Positions 33,095 through 42,752 are shown, counted from the stretch's first letter. The stretch is 64,000 nucleotides of DNA from Streptomyces sp. B3I8 (GCF_030816915.1 NZ_JAUSYN010000002.1:2121501-2185500), one strand, 5' to 3'. The notes: generated by a model from the sequence alone, not told the origin. Numbers and translations: made by a program.

Positions 33095-35005
33095 TCACAG
33101 CGCGGCGGCCCCGCCCGTCCGCAGGGCCTGGTCGTACTGCTGGAGAACCCACAACTCGTTCTGCACAGCACCCAGTTGGGCCGGGTCGCCGTGTGCGGTG
33201 AGGCGGGTGAGCCGGCTCTGAATGTCGCGCACGCGCCGCTCGACCGCGCGGCGGCGCACGGTGACGAGCTGCTCGCCCGCGTAGTGCTCGTCCACCGTGC
33301 GGCGCAGGATCGCCTCGACGGCCAGCTCGGTGACCATCGCACGGACCGCGTCGTCGGGGGCCACCTCGCGCACCCGCAGCAGGTACTCCTGCGGGTCCCG
33401 CACGCCCTGTTCGACGCCGCCCGCCTCCTGGATCGCCTCGCGGACCGCCGCGTAGGGCGGTGCGGTGAACTCGTCGGTGCCGTACGCGTCGAACGCCGGG
33501 GCGACCAGCTCGGGGCGTTGCAGGGCCAGCTTGAGCAGCTCGCGCTCGGTGGCGTAGACGGGGTTGCGCAGGTTGAGCGCGGGGCCGCGCGGAACGGAAG
33601 GGGTCTGTCCGGCGGCGTGATCCTGCCGGCGGCGCTGGTCGGCGGCGGGTGCCGGGCCCCGGCCGCCGCGCTCGCGGGCCCAGCGGGCGAGCTGGCCGAC
33701 GCGGCGGACGACGAACTGGGTGTCGAGGATGCCGAGCAGCCCGGCGAGCTGCACGGCGACCTCGTGCTGTGCGCCGGTGTTCTTGATGCGGGCGACGACC
33801 GGCGCCGCCTCGTCCAGGGCGGCGGCGCGGCCGGCCGGGGTGTCCAGGTCGTAGCGGCCGACGATCTGGCGCAGGGCGAACTCGAACAGCGGGGTGCGCG
33901 GCTCGGCCAGCTCGGCGACCGCCTCGTCGCCCTTGACCAGCCGCAGGTCGCAGGGGTCCATGCCGTCGGGTGCGATGGCGATGTACGTCTCGGCGGCGAA
34001 CTTCTGGTCGTCCTCGAAGGCGCGCAGGGCGGCCTTCTGGCCGGCCGCGTCGCCGTCGAAGGTGAAGATCACGCGGGCCGAGCCGTTGTCCATCAGCAGC
34101 CGGCGGAGGATCTTGATGTGCTCGCTGCCGAAGGCCGTGCCGCAGGTGGCGATGGCGGTGGTCACGCCGGCCAGGTGGCAGGCCATGACGTCGGTGTAGC
34201 CCTCGACGACCACGGCGCGGGACGCCTTGGCGATGTCCTTCTTGGCGAGGTCGATGCCGTAGAGGACCTGGGACTTGCGGTAGATCGGGGTGTCGGGCGT
34301 GTTGAGGTACTTCGGGCCGTTGTCCGCCTCGTAGAGCTTGCGGGCGCCGAAGCCGACGACGTCCCCGCCGATGTCGCGGATCGGCCACATCAGGCGGCCC
34401 CGGAAGCGGTCGATGGGGCCCCGGCGGCCCTCCTGGGCGAGCCCGGAGAGGACCAGTTCCTTGTCGGTGAAGCCCTTGCCGCGCAGGAAGCGGGTGAGGT
34501 GGTCCCAGCCCTGGGGGCTGTAGCCGACGCCGAAGTGGACGGCGGCGGCCTGGTCGAAGCCGCGCTCGGCGAGGAAGGCGCGGCCGGTGTCGGCCTCAGG
34601 GTGGGTGGCGAGCTGTTCGGCATACCACTGGGCGGCCATCTTGTGCGCCTCGACCAGGCGGATCCGCTCCCCGCGCTGGTGGGAGGGGTTGTAGCCGCCC
34701 TCCTCGTAGCGCAGGGTGATGCCGGCCTGACCCGCGAGCCGTTCGACCGCCTCGGAGAACGAGAGGTGGTCGATCTTCATCACGAAGGTGAGGGTGTCGC
34801 CGCCCTCCTGGCAGCCGAAGCAGTGGAAGAGTCCCTTGCTCGGGCTGACCTGGAAGGACGGCGACTTCTCGTCGTGGAAGGGGCACAGGCCCTTGAGGTT
34901 GCCGCCGCCCGCGTTGCGCAGCTGGAGGTACTCGGAGACGACGGCGTCGATGGGGACCGCGTCCCTGACCGCCTTCACGTCCTCGTCGTTGATCCGTCCT
35001 GCCAC
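33095..35005 (-). CDS. dnaG: DNA primase
   Basis: A 636-residue primase that makes RNA primers for replication. The CHC2 zinc finger is visible (C-P-F-H-D-E-K-S-P-S-F near residue 41 and F-H-C-F-G-C near 60), the catalytic TOPRIM core near 265-350 (V-V-V-E-G-Y-T-D-V-M-A and F-D-G-D-A-A-G), and a C-terminal helicase-binding region. The ATG at 35005 starts M-A-G-R-I-N-D-E-D-V, standard for actinobacteria. Length is as expected. It lies 54 bp downstream of an FAD reductase gene on the same strand and upstream of hrdA. Confidence 0.98.
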   Translation of the reverse strand: MAGRINDEDVKAVRDAVPIDAVVSEYLQLRNAGGGNLKGLCPFHDEKSPSFQVSPSKGLFHCFGCQEGGDTLTFVMKIDHLSFSEAVERLAGQAGITLRYEEGGYNPSHQRGERIRLVEAHKMAAQWYAEQLATHPEADTGRAFLAERGFDQAAAVHFGVGYSPQGWDHLTRFLRGKGFTDKELVLSGLAQEGRRGPIDRFRGRLMWPIRDIGGDVVGFGARKLYEADNGPKYLNTPDTPIYRKSQVLYGIDLAKKDIAKASRAVVVEGYTDVMACHLAGVTTAIATCGTAFGSEHIKILRRLLMDNGSARVIFTFDGDAAGQKAALRAFEDDQKFAAETYIAIAPDGMDPCDLRLVKGDEAVAELAEPRTPLFEFALRQIVGRYDLDTPAGRAAALDEAAPVVARIKNTGAQHEVAVQLAGLLGILDTQFVVRRVGQLARWARERGGRGPAPAADQRRRQDHAAGQTPSVPRGPALNLRNPVYATERELLKLALQRPELVAPAFDAYGTDEFTAPPYAAVREAIQEAGGVEQGVRDPQEYLLRVREVAPDDAVRAMVTELAVEAILRRTVDEHYAGEQLVTVRRRAVERRVRDIQSRLTRLTAHGDPAQLGAVQNELWVLQQYDQALRTGGAAAL

Positions 35006-35060
35006 GCGTGAATTCTACGGTGGTCCACCGACGCCCTCGGCCCCTCGGCCTCCCCCGGTC

Positions 35061-36326
35061 TCAGGGGAGGAGGCTGTCCAGGGCGACGTGCGGGTCCGCC
35101 AGGGCCTCCGTGTCCACGGGGGTGCCGCTCCTGATCAGTTTCTGGACGGTTTCGGTGACGTCCCACACATTGACGTTCATCCCGGCGAGCACCCTGCCCT
35201 CCTTGACCCAGAACGCGATGAACTGCCGCTTCCCGGCGTCGCCGCGCAGCACGACCTGGTCGTAGGAGCCTGGCGGTGCCCATCCGGAGTACTCCATGCC
35301 GACGTCGTACTGGTCGGAGAAGAAGTACGGCACCCGGTCGTAGACGCCCTCCTTGCCGAGCATCGCGCGGGCGGCGGCCGGGCCGCCGTTGAGCGCGTTG
35401 GCCCAGTGCTCCACGCGCAGCCGGGTGCCGAACAGGGCGTGCGGGAAGGAGGCGACGTCGCCGGCGGCGTAGATGTCGGGGTCGGAGGTGCGCAGCTGTT
35501 CGTCGACGACGACTCCCCCGCCGTGCGCGCGGTCGGCGATCTCCAGGCCGGCCGCCTCGGCGAGCGAGGTGCGGGGCGCGGCGCCGATCGCGGCGAGCAC
35601 GTCGTGCGCCGGGTGCTCCTCGCCGTCGTCGGTGCGGGCGGCGAGCACCATGCCGTCCTGGCCGACGATCTCGGTGAGTCGGGCGCCGAAGTGGAAGCGG
35701 ACGCCGTGCTCGCGGTGCAGTTCGGCGTAGACGTTGCCGAGCTCGGGTCCGAGCACGCCGTGCAGCGGACTGTCGGAGGGTTCGACGACGGTGACCTCGG
35801 CGCCGTACCCGCGGGCGGCCGCGGCGACCTCCAGGCCGATCCAGCCGGCGCCGGCGATCACCAGGTGGCCGTTGTCCCGGCCGAGCGCGGTGAGCATGCC
35901 CTTGAGGCGCTCGGCGTGGGCGAGCCGGCGCAGGTGGTGGACGCCGGCGAGGTCCGTGCCGGGGACGTCCAGGCGGCGGGGTTCGGCGCCGGTGGCCAGC
36001 AGGAGCTTGTCGTAGTGCACGACGGTGCCGTCGTCGCCGTAGCGGACGGACCTGGCGGCGCGGTCGATCGCGACGACGGTCTGGCCGAGGTGGAGCTCGA
36101 TGTCGTTGCGGGCGTACCAGGCGGGCTCGTGGACGAAGACGCTCTCGCGTTCCTCCTTGCCGAGCAGGTAGCCCTTGGAGAGCGGGGGGCGCTCGTAGGG
36201 GTGGTCGCGCTCGTCACAGATCAGTATCACCCGCCCGGTGAACCCCTCCGCACGGAGCGCCTCGGCCGCCTTGGCCCCGGCCAGGCCCCCTCCGACGATG
36301 ACGAACGTCTGATCCGCGTCGACCAC
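35061..36326 (-). CDS. FAD-dependent NAD(P)H:ferredoxin-type reductase
   Basis: The 421-residue flavoprotein has an FAD dinucleotide loop F-V-I-V-G-G-G-L-A-G-A-K-A at residues 7-19, an NAD(P) loop I-A-G-A-G-W-I-G-L-E-V near 150, and the FAD motif I-Y-A-A-G-D-V-A-S-F near 275. The C-terminal interface domain is of the putidaredoxin/rubredoxin reductase type. It would pass electrons from NAD(P)H to a small Fe-S protein, perhaps for a P450 or dioxygenase; no partner is adjacent. GTG at 36326 has AGGAGG six nt upstream, overriding the longer frame to 36446. It is between dgt and dnaG, all on the minus strand. Confidence 0.9.
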   Translation of the reverse strand: MVDADQTFVIVGGGLAGAKAAEALRAEGFTGRVILICDERDHPYERPPLSKGYLLGKEERESVFVHEPAWYARNDIELHLGQTVVAIDRAARSVRYGDDGTVVHYDKLLLATGAEPRRLDVPGTDLAGVHHLRRLAHAERLKGMLTALGRDNGHLVIAGAGWIGLEVAAAARGYGAEVTVVEPSDSPLHGVLGPELGNVYAELHREHGVRFHFGARLTEIVGQDGMVLAARTDDGEEHPAHDVLAAIGAAPRTSLAEAAGLEIADRAHGGGVVVDEQLRTSDPDIYAAGDVASFPHALFGTRLRVEHWANALNGGPAAARAMLGKEGVYDRVPYFFSDQYDVGMEYSGWAPPGSYDQVVLRGDAGKRQFIAFWVKEGRVLAGMNVNVWDVTETVQKLIRSGTPVDTEALADPHVALDSLLP

Positions 36327-36471
36327 TTGATGCCTCCTCGTAAGGATGTCGCCACATGCGAGCCTCCCGCACGCGGCCCGGTGCGGGAAGAGGGGGGTGG
36401 CGAGATCGGGGCCCGCCGGGTCGCCCCGGCAGGTCTTTCCCGCCACCTCCGCTCCACCCGTCGGTGCATGG

Positions 36472-37809
36472 TCACACCCGCCCGGTCAGCCGCGCGTGCA
36501 GGGAGCGGGCCGTGGCGTCGGTGAGCGAGGCGATCTGGTCGACTACGGTGCGCTTGCGGGCCCGGTCGTCGGCCGCCTCCTCGAACAGTGCCCGGAACTG
36601 GGGGTCCAGTCCCCCGGGGGCGCGGGCGGTGAGCGCGTCCGCCAGCTCGGCGACGACGATCCGCTGGTCGGCGCGGAGCCGCTCCTGCTCGGCGCGCTGC
36701 ATGACGTAACGGTCGGCGACGGCCTTGAGGACGGCGCACTCGAGGCGGGTGCCGCGCGGTACGACGAGTTCGGCGCCGTAGCGGGTGAGCCGCCCGGAGC
36801 CGTACGCCGCCCGGGTGGCGCCCTCGGCGGCCAGACAGAAGCGGCCGATGAGCTGGCTGGTGGCGTCCTTGAGGCGGGCCTGGCCGATCGCCGAGCCGTC
36901 GTAGCCGTGCGGCCACCAGTCCTGGGCGAGGAGCCGGTCGAGGGCCTCGGCGAGCTCGGCGGGGTCGGTGTCCGGGTCGGCGTAGCGGCTTCGGGCGACG
37001 GCGAAGATCTCCCGCCGTTCGGATCCGTCGCGCAGGGCGCGGGGGTCGAGGTGGCCGGCGTGCAGGCCGTCCTCCACGTCGTGCACCGAGTAGGCGACGT
37101 CGTCGGACCAGTCCATGACCTGGGCCTCGAAGCAGACGCGGGGGCCGGGAGCGTCCTTGCGCACCCAGTCGAAGACGGGGCGGTCGTCCTCGTACACCCC
37201 GAACTTGGGCGAGGCGGGGTCGTCGGGGCGGGCGCCGCGCGGCCAGGGGTACTTGGTGGCTGCGTCCAGGGCGGCGCGGGTGAGGTTGAGGCCGACGCCG
37301 ACGAGGGCACCGGTGGCGGGGTCGGGGACGAAGCGCTTGGGTTCCAGGCGGGTGAGCAGGCGCAGCGACTGGGCGTTGCCCTCGAAGCCGCCGCAGTCCG
37401 CGGCGAACTCGTCGAGCGTCTGTTCGCCGTTGTGCCCGAAGGGCGGGTGGCCCAGGTCGTGCGAGAGGCAGGCGGCCTCGACGAGATCGGGGTCGCAGCC
37501 GAGCGCGGCGCCCAGCTCGCGGCCGACCTGGGCGCACTCCAGGGAGTGGGTCAGCCGGGTGCGGGGGCTGGCGTCCCAGACGGAGCCCGTGCTGCCGGGG
37601 GTGACGACCTGGGTCTTGCCGGCGAGCCGGCGCAGCGCAGCGGAGTGCAGCACGCGGGCGCGGTCGCGCTGGAAGGCGGTGCGTCCGGGGCGCTTGTCGG
37701 GCTCGGGGGCCCAGCGCTCCACGGCCGCCGCGTCGTACCCGCCGGCGGCGGTGTACTGCTCGTACGGCCGGCCCGGGGCGCCGCCCGGGCCGGATGCGGT
37801 TCCTTCCAT
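36472..37809 (-). CDS. dgt: Deoxyguanosinetriphosphate triphosphohydrolase-like protein
   Basis: With the ATG at 37809 the protein has 445 residues. It is an HD-domain dNTPase: [15 protein letters not shown] supplies the first His, and [14 protein letters not shown] the His-Asp pair that bind metal (near residues 95-150). It converts dGTP to deoxyguanosine and triphosphate and helps dNTP homeostasis. Another ATG/GTG at 37833 adds eight residues; neither has a clear ribosome site. Association with dnaG downstream on the same strand is conserved in Streptomyces and fits a role in replication. Confidence 0.93.
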   Translation of the reverse strand: MEGTASGPGGAPGRPYEQYTAAGGYDAAAVERWAPEPDKRPGRTAFQRDRARVLHSAALRRLAGKTQVVTPGSTGSVWDASPRTRLTHSLECAQVGRELGAALGCDPDLVEAACLSHDLGHPPFGHNGEQTLDEFAADCGGFEGNAQSLRLLTRLEPKRFVPDPATGALVGVGLNLTRAALDAATKYPWPRGARPDDPASPKFGVYEDDRPVFDWVRKDAPGPRVCFEAQVMDWSDDVAYSVHDVEDGLHAGHLDPRALRDGSERREIFAVARSRYADPDTDPAELAEALDRLLAQDWWPHGYDGSAIGQARLKDATSQLIGRFCLAAEGATRAAYGSGRLTRYGAELVVPRGTRLECAVLKAVADRYVMQRAEQERLRADQRIVVAELADALTARAPGGLDPQFRALFEEAADDRARKRTVVDQIASLTDATARSLHARLTGRV

Positions 37810-37898
37810 GGGTACGACAGTAGACGCCGCCACCGGCAGTGCCCGCTCCGGACGGGGCGGGGGGGAGGGTGATTCCTGGTCAGGGGGTCGGGGGCGGC

Positions 37899-37957
37899 TC
37901 GGTGTCGATGTGTGTCAGGGGGTGCGGCCCGGTGTCGTGGTGTGTCACGGGGTGCGG
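37899..37957. repeat. 29-bp direct repeat at the 3-prime end of the amidase gene
   Basis: Two imperfect copies (37899-37927 and 37929-37957) sharing GGTGTCG, TGTGTCA and GGGTGCGG are adjacent; the second covers the last codons and stop of the amidase gene. Confidence 0.6.
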
Positions 37958-38868
37958 AGGGCTCCGTGCGGCAGGACCGCGTGCACGCCGTAAGCGGCGC
38001 TCGCCACCTGGGTGACCCGCAGGTCGAGGACCCCGCCGGCCAGGGCCAGCGCCGTTCTGCGGTCCGTGTCGAACAGGACGCACATCCAGGACAGCATGGC
38101 GTCCAGCGCGCCGGCCGCGGCCGTGTCCAGGTCCGGGTCGATGCCGAAGGTGATCCGCCCCTCCGGGGTCTCGGCGTGAAGGCCGGGGACCGGGGGGTCC
38201 TCGACCAGGTCCAGCGTCACCTCCGTCGTCATGGGGCACTCGATCGCGGTACCCGCGACCTCACCGTTGCCCTGTGCCGCGTGGCCGTCCCCGAGGTGGA
38301 GCAGCGCGCCGGGCACGGTCACCGGCAGATACAGCGTCGAGCCCGCCACCAGTTCGCGGCAGTCGATGTTGCCGCCGCCCTCCGCGCGGGGCGGGAGCGT
38401 GGAGTGCGGGCCCGGTGCCGCGGGCGGGACGCCGATCACGCCGAGGAACGGCGCGGTGGTCACCGTCCGGCCGTGGCCGTCGGTGGCCGTACCGTCGCGG
38501 ATGTCCCACAGCAGTCCCGTCTCGGGCCCGTTGGCGAGGCCGAGCCTGCGGTTGAGCGGGGTGTCCCGCCCGCCGGCCAGGGTCCAGCCCCAGGTGCCGG
38601 GCTCCAGGGAGCCGACGCGCACGGCGAGGACGGCGCCGGGTGCCGCGCCCCGTACGGCGACCGGCCCGGTGAGGCAGTGGCCGATCCGGCCCTCGAACAT
38701 CGTCGGGCCGGTGTCGTGGGGCGTGCGCATCGGCTCCAGGAACCCGGCGGCGTCCAGGGAGTCGACGACCACCGTGTCGCCCGGATCCACGGTGAGCACC
38801 GGCGGGGTGTCCCGGTCGAAGACGTTCACCACGTTCTCTCGGGTGGCCGGCAGCCGGTGTCGGGTCAT
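37945..38868 (-). CDS. Acetamidase/formamidase family protein
   Basis: A 307-residue FmdA/AmdA-type amidase that would hydrolyse a short amide to carboxylate and ammonia. Family blocks are visible: V-D-P-G-D-T-V-V-V-D-S-L-D near residue 27, G-P-T-M-F-E-G-R-I-G-H-C-L-T-G-P-V near 55, G-G-N-I-D-C-R-E-L near 165, and L-H-L-G-D-G-H-A-A-Q-G-N-G-E-V near 190 (metal-binding Asp and His). It is the last gene of a five-gene minus-strand run, 30 bp after the NIPSNAP-like gene, so formamide or a substituted amide may be released by earlier enzymes. No signal peptide. Length is as in the short group. Confidence 0.9.
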   Translation of the reverse strand: MTRHRLPATRENVVNVFDRDTPPVLTVDPGDTVVVDSLDAAGFLEPMRTPHDTGPTMFEGRIGHCLTGPVAVRGAAPGAVLAVRVGSLEPGTWGWTLAGGRDTPLNRRLGLANGPETGLLWDIRDGTATDGHGRTVTTAPFLGVIGVPPAAPGPHSTLPPRAEGGGNIDCRELVAGSTLYLPVTVPGALLHLGDGHAAQGNGEVAGTAIECPMTTEVTLDLVEDPPVPGLHAETPEGRITFGIDPDLDTAAAGALDAMLSWMCVLFDTDRRTALALAGGVLDLRVTQVASAAYGVHAVLPHGALRTP

Positions 38869-38898
38869 GGGTTTCCTCCTCGTCTGTTTCCCGTGCGG

Positions 38899-39213
38899 TC
38901 AGCGCGGCCCGGAGCCGGGGGCGGGCTCCAGCCGGAGGGTGGCCGGGGCGCCGTCCGACAGTGCGGAGACGGTCTCCGCGACGGCGGCGCACCGGGGGTG
39001 TCCGTGGACGGCGGCCAGGACGCGCTCGCGGTCGGCGGAGTCCTCGAAGCGGCGGATCCAGACGAAGCGGTTCTCGTCGCCGGTCACGGTGAACGCGCCG
39101 ACCACCTCCATGCCGTTCTCCCGGTGCAGCGGGACGACGGTTGTGCTCATGTAGCGGGCCAGTTCGGGGCCGTGGCCGGGGCGCGCGTGTTCGATGCGCA
39201 GCTCGTAGAACAT
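38899..39213 (-). CDS. NIPSNAP-like small protein
   Basis: The 104-residue protein begins M-F-Y-E-L-R-I-E-H-A-R-P-G-H and continues with V-V-P-L-H-R-E-N-G-M-E-V-V-G-A-F and F-V-W-I-R-R-F-E-D: a ferredoxin-like dimeric alpha/beta barrel of the NIPSNAP family. These small proteins are common in catabolic operons and may bind or convert unstable intermediates, but their chemistry is undefined. ATG 39213 has GAGGAACCC immediately upstream. It is 41 bp after the NTF2-like gene and 30 bp before the amidase. Confidence 0.82.
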   Translation of the reverse strand: MFYELRIEHARPGHGPELARYMSTTVVPLHRENGMEVVGAFTVTGDENRFVWIRRFEDSADRERVLAAVHGHPRCAAVAETVSALSDGAPATLRLEPAPGSGPR

Positions 39214-39254
39214 GGGTTCCTCGCGTTTCTTCGGGCCGGAGGATGCGGCCGCCG

Positions 39255-39758
39255 TCACGACGGTGGGGCGACGCGGGCGGCGGCGAGAGCGTAGATCCGG
39301 GGGGACCCCTCCCAGGGGGCGGTGCGGACCACGGCCCAGCGGTCGACGAGCCAGCGCCCGTCGCTCCTGCGCAGTCCGAGCCGCCACAGGCCGCGCATCG
39401 TGCAGTGGTCGACGACGTCGGGGCCGGTGGTGAGGTGGTGCAGGGCGACGACGTGCGCGCGGCACTCGGCCTCGTCGCCCGAGAGCCGCAGGAGCAGGTC
39501 GGTGGCGGTGTGGTGGGTGTGGTCGAAGCCGTCCAGGGTGCTGCGGGCGAGCGCGACCAGTTCGGTGGCCGGCACGGTCGTCGGCGGGGTGCCGTGGTGG
39601 TGGGCCGACAGGTCCACAAGCACCTCGTCGGCGAACAGCGCGCGCAGGGCGGGCCAGTCGCGGTCGTCCTGGGCGTGGGCGAGGCGGGCGACGACGTCCG
39701 TGACGGCGGCCCGGTCCGCCAGGTCGGCCACGGTGACCGGGTCGGCCGGGGTGCTCAT
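39255..39758 (-). CDS. NTF2/SnoaL-like protein
   Basis: A 167-residue cone-fold protein: D-L-A-D-R-A-A-V-T-D-V-V-A-R-L-A-H-A-Q-D at the N-terminus followed by L-R-A-L-F-A-D-E-V-L-V-D, the normal SnoaL_4 pattern, then a His-rich centre (H-H-H-G-T, H-T-H-H-T-A-T) and W-R-L-G-L-R-R-S-D-G-R-W. Such proteins act as cyclases, isomerases or dehydratases, or as small subunits of dioxygenases. Its ATG overlaps the CocE-like hydrolase stop (ATGA at 39755-39758). The catalytic His/Asp pair of true cyclases cannot be assigned. Confidence 0.85.
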   Translation of the reverse strand: MSTPADPVTVADLADRAAVTDVVARLAHAQDDRDWPALRALFADEVLVDLSAHHHGTPPTTVPATELVALARSTLDGFDHTHHTATDLLLRLSGDEAECRAHVVALHHLTTGPDVVDHCTMRGLWRLGLRRSDGRWLVDRWAVVRTAPWEGSPRIYALAAARVAPPS

Positions 39759-41563
39759 GCCGGTGTTCCCGTCGCCGTGGGGTGTCCGGTGCCCGGCCGT
39801 TCGATCAGCGGCAGGACCAGGCGGGAGGGGTGGGCCGGTCCGTGGTGGACCCGGTCGACCGCGACGACCAGGTCGTCGTCGCCGTCGGCCGCGAGGGCGC
39901 CCCCGGTGCCGGTGTTGCGGTCGTAGCGGGGGAAGTTGCTGCCGGCCACCTCCAGCCGGATGCGGTGTCCGGGCAGGAACACGTTCGAGGTGACGTTCAT
40001 GTCGACCGTCAGTTCGTACACCGTCCCCGGCTCCAGCGGTTCGGGGTCGGTGGGCGAGGTGCGGTACCTGGCCCGCAGGACGCCCTCGCACAGCAGGATC
40101 GCCCTGCCGTCCGGGTGCACGTCGACGAGCTTGCCCGTGACGTCGGTGTCCGGTGCCGAGGAGGAGACGTGCAGGACGAGGGTGACGTGGCCGGTGACCT
40201 CGACGGGGCGGTCGAGCACGTCGCCGGTGTAGACGAGCACGTCCTCGCGCGTCTCGACGGGCGCCTGGTCGGCCGGTCCGGGGTAGGCGCCGGAGGCGCC
40301 GGCGAGCACGGTGCCGCCCAGGCTGGGGACCGGGTGGCGGGGGTCGTGGCGGAACGTGTCCACCGCCTCGGCGGTCGGGGGCCGGCGGGTCAGTGTCCCG
40401 TCGCCGTCCGCGGTGTTGGCCCGGCCCGCCCCGGAGAGGAAGAAGTCGGTGGGCCGGGTGCCGGGCAGCGGCCAGTCCTCCTCGTCGCGCCATCGGTCGA
40501 TGCCCATGACGAAGATCCGCACCCGCCGGTCGTCGTCGGCCACGTCCGTGCGGCCGCGCACCCAGCGGTCGAAGAACCGCAGGTGGACGCCGGTGATGTC
40601 GGCGGCCTTGATGCTGGCGTGGAGCCCGAAGGACCGGTCGGGGTAGGTGCCGAGGTCGGTGCCGTCGGCGTGGCTCCAGGGGCCGATGACCATTCGCTGG
40701 CCGTCGCGGGCCGCGGCGCTGCCGGCGTGGCGGCGCATCGTCGTGTAGGACCGTACGGTCTCGCCGACGAAGACGTCGTACCAGCCGCCCACGTGCAGCG
40801 CCGGGGCGGTGACGCGGTCGGGGTGGTCGATGGGGGCGGTCTCCCGCCAGAACGCGTCCCGTTCCGGGTGGCCGAGGACCTGCCCGGCCCAGGGCAGATG
40901 GCGGGTGAGGGCGGGGCGGTCGGCGAGCGGCAGCGGCTCGTGCAGCAGCCGGGGGTCCGCCAGGCCGGACAGGAGCGCCTCGGCGTCGGCGGCAGCGTCT
41001 GCCGGGGCGGGGGTGTCCGGGGTGTCGGCGGCCGGTCCGCGTCGCAGGTTGCGCAGGGCCGCGAGGGAGGCCCAGGTCAGGACGGCGTCCTGGGACAGCG
41101 CCCCGCCCGGGGAGTACCAGGGGGCCCCGTACGGGTCGGCGGACGCCATCACGGGGGCGAGCGCGCGCAGTCCCGGCCCGTCGCCCACGGCCGCCTGCCA
41201 CTGGGCGATGCCCATGTAGGACCCGCCCCACATGCCGACGGCGCCGTCGCACCACGGCTGTCCGGTCAGCCATACGAGGGTGTCGGTGCCGTCGCGGCCC
41301 TCGTCGGCGTGCGGCACGAACGTCCCCGGCGACCGTCCGGTGCCGCGGACGTCCTGGGCCACCACCGCGTAGCCGGCGTCCACGAGGGCGAACACGTCCG
41401 GCAGTTTGGGGTTGCCGAACGTTCCGGCGTCGTCCTTGCCGTAGGGGGTGCGCAGCAGCAGCACGGGGAAGGGGCCGGGTCCCTCGGGCCGCCACACGTT
41501 GGTGGCGAGCGCGGTGCCGTCCCGCATCGGCACCGGCACGTCCACGTCGACGGTGAACGTCAT
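39755..41563 (-). CDS. CocE/NonD-family hydrolase (X-prolyl dipeptidase-like)
   Basis: The 602-residue enzyme has the alpha/beta-hydrolase core with nucleophile Ser115 in G-M-W-G-G-S-Y-M-G, an oxyanion segment R-T-P-Y-G-K near 40, and a C-terminal jelly-roll domain (G-H-R-I-R-L-E-V-A-G-S-N-F-P-R-Y-D-R-N near 560) typical of cocaine-esterase relatives. It cleaves esters or amides. The second gene of the operon, coupled to the monooxygenase upstream (ATGA at 41560-41563) and the NTF2-like gene downstream. No signal peptide, so cytosolic. Substrate would be an oxygenated ester/amide made by the monooxygenase; that link is inference. Confidence 0.9.
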   Translation of the reverse strand: MTFTVDVDVPVPMRDGTALATNVWRPEGPGPFPVLLLRTPYGKDDAGTFGNPKLPDVFALVDAGYAVVAQDVRGTGRSPGTFVPHADEGRDGTDTLVWLTGQPWCDGAVGMWGGSYMGIAQWQAAVGDGPGLRALAPVMASADPYGAPWYSPGGALSQDAVLTWASLAALRNLRRGPAADTPDTPAPADAAADAEALLSGLADPRLLHEPLPLADRPALTRHLPWAGQVLGHPERDAFWRETAPIDHPDRVTAPALHVGGWYDVFVGETVRSYTTMRRHAGSAAARDGQRMVIGPWSHADGTDLGTYPDRSFGLHASIKAADITGVHLRFFDRWVRGRTDVADDDRRVRIFVMGIDRWRDEEDWPLPGTRPTDFFLSGAGRANTADGDGTLTRRPPTAEAVDTFRHDPRHPVPSLGGTVLAGASGAYPGPADQAPVETREDVLVYTGDVLDRPVEVTGHVTLVLHVSSSAPDTDVTGKLVDVHPDGRAILLCEGVLRARYRTSPTDPEPLEPGTVYELTVDMNVTSNVFLPGHRIRLEVAGSNFPRYDRNTGTGGALAADGDDDLVVAVDRVHHGPAHPSRLVLPLIERPGTGHPTATGTPA

Positions 41564-42711
41564 GCGCCCCGCCCCTCCGGTGCGGGGGCCTGCGGCGACC
41601 GCTGGTTCAGCATCCAGTGGCTGAACGCGGCGTAGTTCCGCGCGAACTCCCGCGGGGTGGACGCGAGTTCCACCGCCTCGGAGAGCCGGGCGACGTGCGC
41701 GTACTGCGGGATCCGGTCGGCCTGGTAGGCGGCCAGCGCGGCGGGCACGTCGTCGTGGGCGCCGAGCAGCCGGCCGAGCAGGGCGGCGTCCTCGATGCCC
41801 AGCGTCGCACCGGCGGTGATGTGCGGGGACATGGCGTGGGCGGCGTCCCCGGCCAGCACGACCCGCGCGGAGACCCAGTGGGGCAGCGGCGGCACCAGCA
41901 TGATCTGGTTGTGCAGGATGCGGTCCTCGGGTGTCGCCGCGATCAGCGCGGACAGGATGCCGCCCCCGCCCGGCGCCTCCAGGTGGACGGCGCGTGCCGC
42001 GGCCTGCTCCTTGAGCGTGCCGGTCGGCGGGGGCGAGTCGAACTGGTTGACCAGCCAGTAGACGCTCCCGTCGTACGTGCGCACATAGCCGCCCCGGCAG
42101 CGGTTCCCGCCGAGGATCAGCCGGTCCTCGGGCACGGTGACGCCGCCGGGCGGGACGACCGCGCGCCAGGCGTGGTGGCCGGGGTGCTCGCGCGCCGGGG
42201 TGCTCGGCACGAGGCGGTCGCGCACCGCCGAGTACGCGCCGTCGGCCCCGACCAGTACGTCGGCGTCCACGGTGCTGCCGTCGGAGAGCCGGACCGTCAC
42301 CCGGTCCTCGTGCTCCTCGTAGGCGTCGAAGGCGGTGGCCAGGCGGATGTTCCCGCGCCCCACGGCGTCGGCGAGCAGATCGTTCAGCTTCGCCCGGTGC
42401 ACCAGCAGGTACCGGCGGTCCTCGGGGCCGAACTCCGGGGTGCGGAGCGGTTCTCCGGCCGGGTCGTGGAAGCGCATCTCGGTGGGGGCACCGATCGTGC
42501 GCACCTGCTCGCCGACGGCGAGTTCGTCGAGGACCTCCAGCGCGTTCGCCCACAGTCCCAGGGAGGCCCCGGCGGCGCGGATCTCCGGCGCCCGCTCGCA
42601 GACCACCACCTCGAACCCCGCGTGGCGCAGCGCGAGCCCGGTCGTCAGGCCCACGATTCCGGCGCCGATCACCACGGCGCGCCTCGGGGGCGTGTGTGTA
42701 CGGATGTCCAT
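41560..42711 (-). CDS. FAD-dependent aromatic monooxygenase
   Basis: A 383-residue group A flavin monooxygenase (salicylate- or 6-hydroxynicotinate-hydroxylase-like). It has G-A-G-I-V-G-L-T-T-G for FAD at 17-26, the double-binding V-L-V-G-A-D-G-A-Y-S-A-V-R near 165, and G-D-A-A-H-A-M-S-P-H-I-T-A-G-A near 275. It would hydroxylate an aromatic or heteroaromatic ring with NAD(P)H and O2. It leads the operon: the next gene overlaps by ATGA and four more follow. The upstream CbiX gene ends only 42 bp before it; transcription may come from a promoter in that gap or by read-through. Confidence 0.9.
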   Translation of the reverse strand: MDIRTHTPPRRAVVIGAGIVGLTTGLALRHAGFEVVVCERAPEIRAAGASLGLWANALEVLDELAVGEQVRTIGAPTEMRFHDPAGEPLRTPEFGPEDRRYLLVHRAKLNDLLADAVGRGNIRLATAFDAYEEHEDRVTVRLSDGSTVDADVLVGADGAYSAVRDRLVPSTPAREHPGHHAWRAVVPPGGVTVPEDRLILGGNRCRGGYVRTYDGSVYWLVNQFDSPPPTGTLKEQAAARAVHLEAPGGGGILSALIAATPEDRILHNQIMLVPPLPHWVSARVVLAGDAAHAMSPHITAGATLGIEDAALLGRLLGAHDDVPAALAAYQADRIPQYAHVARLSEAVELASTPREFARNYAAFSHWMLNQRSPQAPAPEGRGA

Positions 42712-42752
42712 GCGCGTGCTCCTCGTGTCGTCGCGGCTGTCCGCGATCGACG

